Assembly (NCBI RefSeq): GCF_029888045.1
Contig: NZ_JARXRN010000011.1
Location: forward strand, 1 to 64,000
Direction: 5' to 3'
Length of the DNA: 64,000 nucleotides
Origin: Luteimonas rhizosphaericola
Lineage (GTDB): Bacteria > Pseudomonadota > Gammaproteobacteria > Xanthomonadales > Xanthomonadaceae
The notes under the pieces are model-generated. The model saw only the letters and a program-made list of their open reading frames with translations. It searched no databases and was not told the origin of the DNA. The translations under genes were made by a program, and so were the position numbers. Numbering within the stretch: position 1 is the first letter of the stretch; the number at the start of each line of letters is the position of its first letter. Of this stretch, positions 62,602 through 64,000 are shown in pieces.

Positions 62602-63350
62602 TGCCGCTGACCGCCGCCCTGCGTTCGGTCGGGCGCGCCGGCCTGTTCTCGCTGTCGGTGCTGCGGGCGTCCAAGCCGACCGCGGACTTCCTCGCCGAGC
62701 TGGTGCGCGAGATCTACAAGATCGGTGCGCGCTCGCTGCCGATCATCGCGGTCGGCGGCGCCTTCGTCGGGCTGTCGCTGACCCTGCTCGGCTTCCGCGC
62801 GCTCGAGACCTATGGCGCCTCGAACCAGGTCAGCGTGCTGATCGGCCTGGGCCTGTACCGCGAGCTGGCGCCGGTGCTCACCGCGCTGCTGTTCGTGGGC
62901 CGCGCCGGCAGCTCGATCGCCGCGGAACTGGGCCTGATGCGCGCCACCGACCAGATCACCGCGCTCGGCCTGATGGCGATCGACCCGGTGGCCAAGGCGG
63001 TGGCGCCGCGGTTCTGGGCCGCGGTGCTGACGGTGCCGCTGCTGGTGGGCTTCTTCGCCAGCTTCGCCATCGCCGCCAGCTGGTTCCAGGCGGTGCAGGT
63101 GCTGGGCATCGACAACGGCACCTTCTGGCAGACGATGAAGGACGCGGTCGATTTCCACAGCGACTTCGTGCCGGCCTTCGTCAAGGCCGCGGTGTTCGGC
63201 GGCACCGCCGCGCTGGTGGCCTCGTACGTGGGCTACCACGCCGAGCCGACCATCGAGGGCACCTCGGTGGCGACCACGCGCGCGGTGGTGAACGCCTCGC
63301 TGCTGGTGCTGATGTTCAACTTCGTGCTGTCGGCGTTCCTGTTCCGGTGA
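62601..63350 (+). CDS. mlaE: Phospholipid-transport permease MlaE
   Basis: A 249-residue permease with five membrane helices. Family motifs: VGGAFVGLSLTLLGF, LGLYRELAPVLTALLFVGRAGSSIAAELG, and the late VLMFNFVLSAFLFR. ATG 62601 overlaps the mlaF stop by one base and follows GGAGGTGGC; GTG 62598 is possible. It is the membrane partner of MlaF. Confidence 0.95.
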   Translation: MPLTAALRSVGRAGLFSLSVLRASKPTADFLAELVREIYKIGARSLPIIAVGGAFVGLSLTLLGFRALETYGASNQVSVLIGLGLYRELAPVLTALLFVGRAGSSIAAELGLMRATDQITALGLMAIDPVAKAVAPRFWAAVLTVPLLVGFFASFAIAASWFQAVQVLGIDNGTFWQTMKDAVDFHSDFVPAFVKAAVFGGTAALVASYVGYHAEPTIEGTSVATTRAVVNASLLVLMFNFVLSAFLFR

Positions 63351-63432
63351 TCCGCATGCATCGTGTTCAGCCGCCGTCCGTACCCTTCGCAACGCACAAC
63401 ACGCCGCCATGCGCGGCGTCGAGGTAACCACC

Positions 63433-63984
63433 ATGGCCAACCGCGGTCCCCGTCTCGAATTCGCCGTCGGCGCCTTCCTCGTGCTGGCGCTGGGCTCGCT
63501 GCTGGTGCTGGCGATCGCCTCCACCAACGGCCGCTTCGGCATGGCGCGCGACAGCTACGAGCTGACCGCGCGCTTCACCCAGATCGGCCAGCTGCGGCCC
63601 AACGCGCCGGTGAAGATCGGCGGCGTCACGGTCGGCCGGGTGTCCGGGATCGACCTGGATCCGGTGAAGTTCGACTCCATCGTCACCCTGGCCATCGACA
63701 GCCGCTTTGCCGAGATCCCGATCGACACCTCCGCCGGCATCCTCACCGGCGGCCTGCTCGGCGAGAGCTACGTGGGCCTGCAGGTGGGCGGCGACATGGA
63801 AGTGTTCAAGCCCGGCGAGGAGATCGTGTTCACCACGCCCGCGGTCGACCTGATGCAGATGGTCGGCAAGTACATGTTCAGCGGCGGCGGCGAGGAGGCC
63901 GACGCCGCGCCGCCCGCGTCCGCCGAGCCGCCCGCCGGCGCCGCCCCCGAGACATCCGCTCCCGAAGAAGGAACGACCCCATGA
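63433..63984 (+). CDS. mlaD: Phospholipid-binding MCE protein MlaD
   Basis: A 183-residue protein: one N-terminal membrane helix (FAVGAFLVLALGSLLVLAIAS), then an MCE domain (YELTARFTQIGQLRPNAPVKIGGVTVGRV, GGLLGESYVGLQVGG) and an Ala/Pro/Glu-rich tail. MlaD hexamers form the lipid channel on the MlaFE complex. ATG 63433 follows GAGGTAACC; an earlier ATG at 63409 lacks a good site. Its stop overlaps the next ATG (ATGA). Confidence 0.94.
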   Translation: MANRGPRLEFAVGAFLVLALGSLLVLAIASTNGRFGMARDSYELTARFTQIGQLRPNAPVKIGGVTVGRVSGIDLDPVKFDSIVTLAIDSRFAEIPIDTSAGILTGGLLGESYVGLQVGGDMEVFKPGEEIVFTTPAVDLMQMVGKYMFSGGGEEADAAPPASAEPPAGAAPETSAPEEGTTP

Positions 63985-64000
63985 CCAGCCCCCGCAAGCT
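63981..64000 (+). CDS. mlaC: Start of MlaC (partial, cut by window end)
   Basis: ATG at 63981 overlaps the mlaD stop by 4 bases and opens MTSPRK. Only the first six codons are in the window. By operon order this should be the periplasmic lipid shuttle MlaC; that is inference from position. Confidence 0.6.

Overview
The window is chromosomal DNA of a very high G+C gammaproteobacterium. Gene content, GTG/TTG starts, TonB/Mla-type envelope genes and dozens of REP palindromes that end in GTAG (a repeat type known from Stenotrophomonas and relatives) point to the Xanthomonadaceae/Lysobacteraceae, of the Lysobacter or Luteimonas kind. This placement is inference from gene content, not a phylogeny. 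There is no prophage, CRISPR array, rRNA operon, transposase or replication origin.

Layout. 1-6.1 kb: a tightly overlapped biotin operon on the minus strand (bioB, bioF, a DMT-type transporter, bioH, bioC), with a divergent comF-like gene. 6.1-9.8 kb: a REP array, ubiA, tRNA-Arg(CCG), small hypothetical and membrane genes, and an outer-membrane barrel. 9.8-19.4 kb: a DNA-repair island. On the minus strand it holds exonuclease, ATP-dependent ligase, Lhr-type helicase and PdeM phosphoesterase. Divergent from it are a radical-SAM protein and a DUF4130-UdgX fusion. 19.7-28 kb: a YCII protein, a frameshifted DUF1801 gene, PutP, a DUF5694 protein whose stop codon abuts a remnant of the neighbouring barrel gene, an NHL-propeller/M23 fusion and RlmI. 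29-34.3 kb: a TerC/Alx protein behind a yybP-ykoY (manganese) riboswitch, a rhomboid protease, a GH18 protein and a beta-lactamase-fold lipoprotein. 34.6-36.1 kb: a convergent LysR/LysE pair of visibly lower G+C. 36.5-50.2 kb: a long same-strand series: ABM protein, phosphoketolase (plus a decayed copy of its 3' end), a small membrane protein, acetate kinase, a copper P-type ATPase and its MerR regulator, then a MaoC-phosphotransacetylase fusion, a double Usp protein, a P2-type cation ATPase and a phasin. An FNR/Anr-type box lies just upstream of the phasin. 50.4-60.3 kb: an M28 peptidase and the methylcitrate cycle (prpB, prpC, acnD, prpF), interrupted by SRPBCC and 2H-phosphoesterase genes. 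60.4-64 kb: an HTH-citrate-synthase fusion divergent from prpB, then mlaF-mlaE-mlaD and the first bases of mlaC.

How genes work together. The biotin genes cover pimeloyl-ester synthesis (BioC/BioH) and the first and last ring steps (BioF/BioB); bioA and bioD are not here. Xfp, AckA and the MaoC-Pta fusion form a phosphoketolase/acetyl-phosphate node that can yield ATP or acetyl-CoA, beside stress and PHA-granule genes with a possible anaerobic control site. The Prp genes oxidise propionyl-CoA by the AcnD/PrpF variant of the methylcitrate cycle. The Mla genes begin a phospholipid-transport operon.

Most interesting: (1) REP elements translated in frame as a ~143-residue tail of the repair helicase; (2) the six-gene repair island; (3) the barrel remnant fused to the DUF5694 stop; (4) the duplicated phosphoketolase 3' end; (5) the HTH-citrate synthase facing prpB across an AT-rich repeated operator; (6) a short structured repeat that follows both prpC and prpF.
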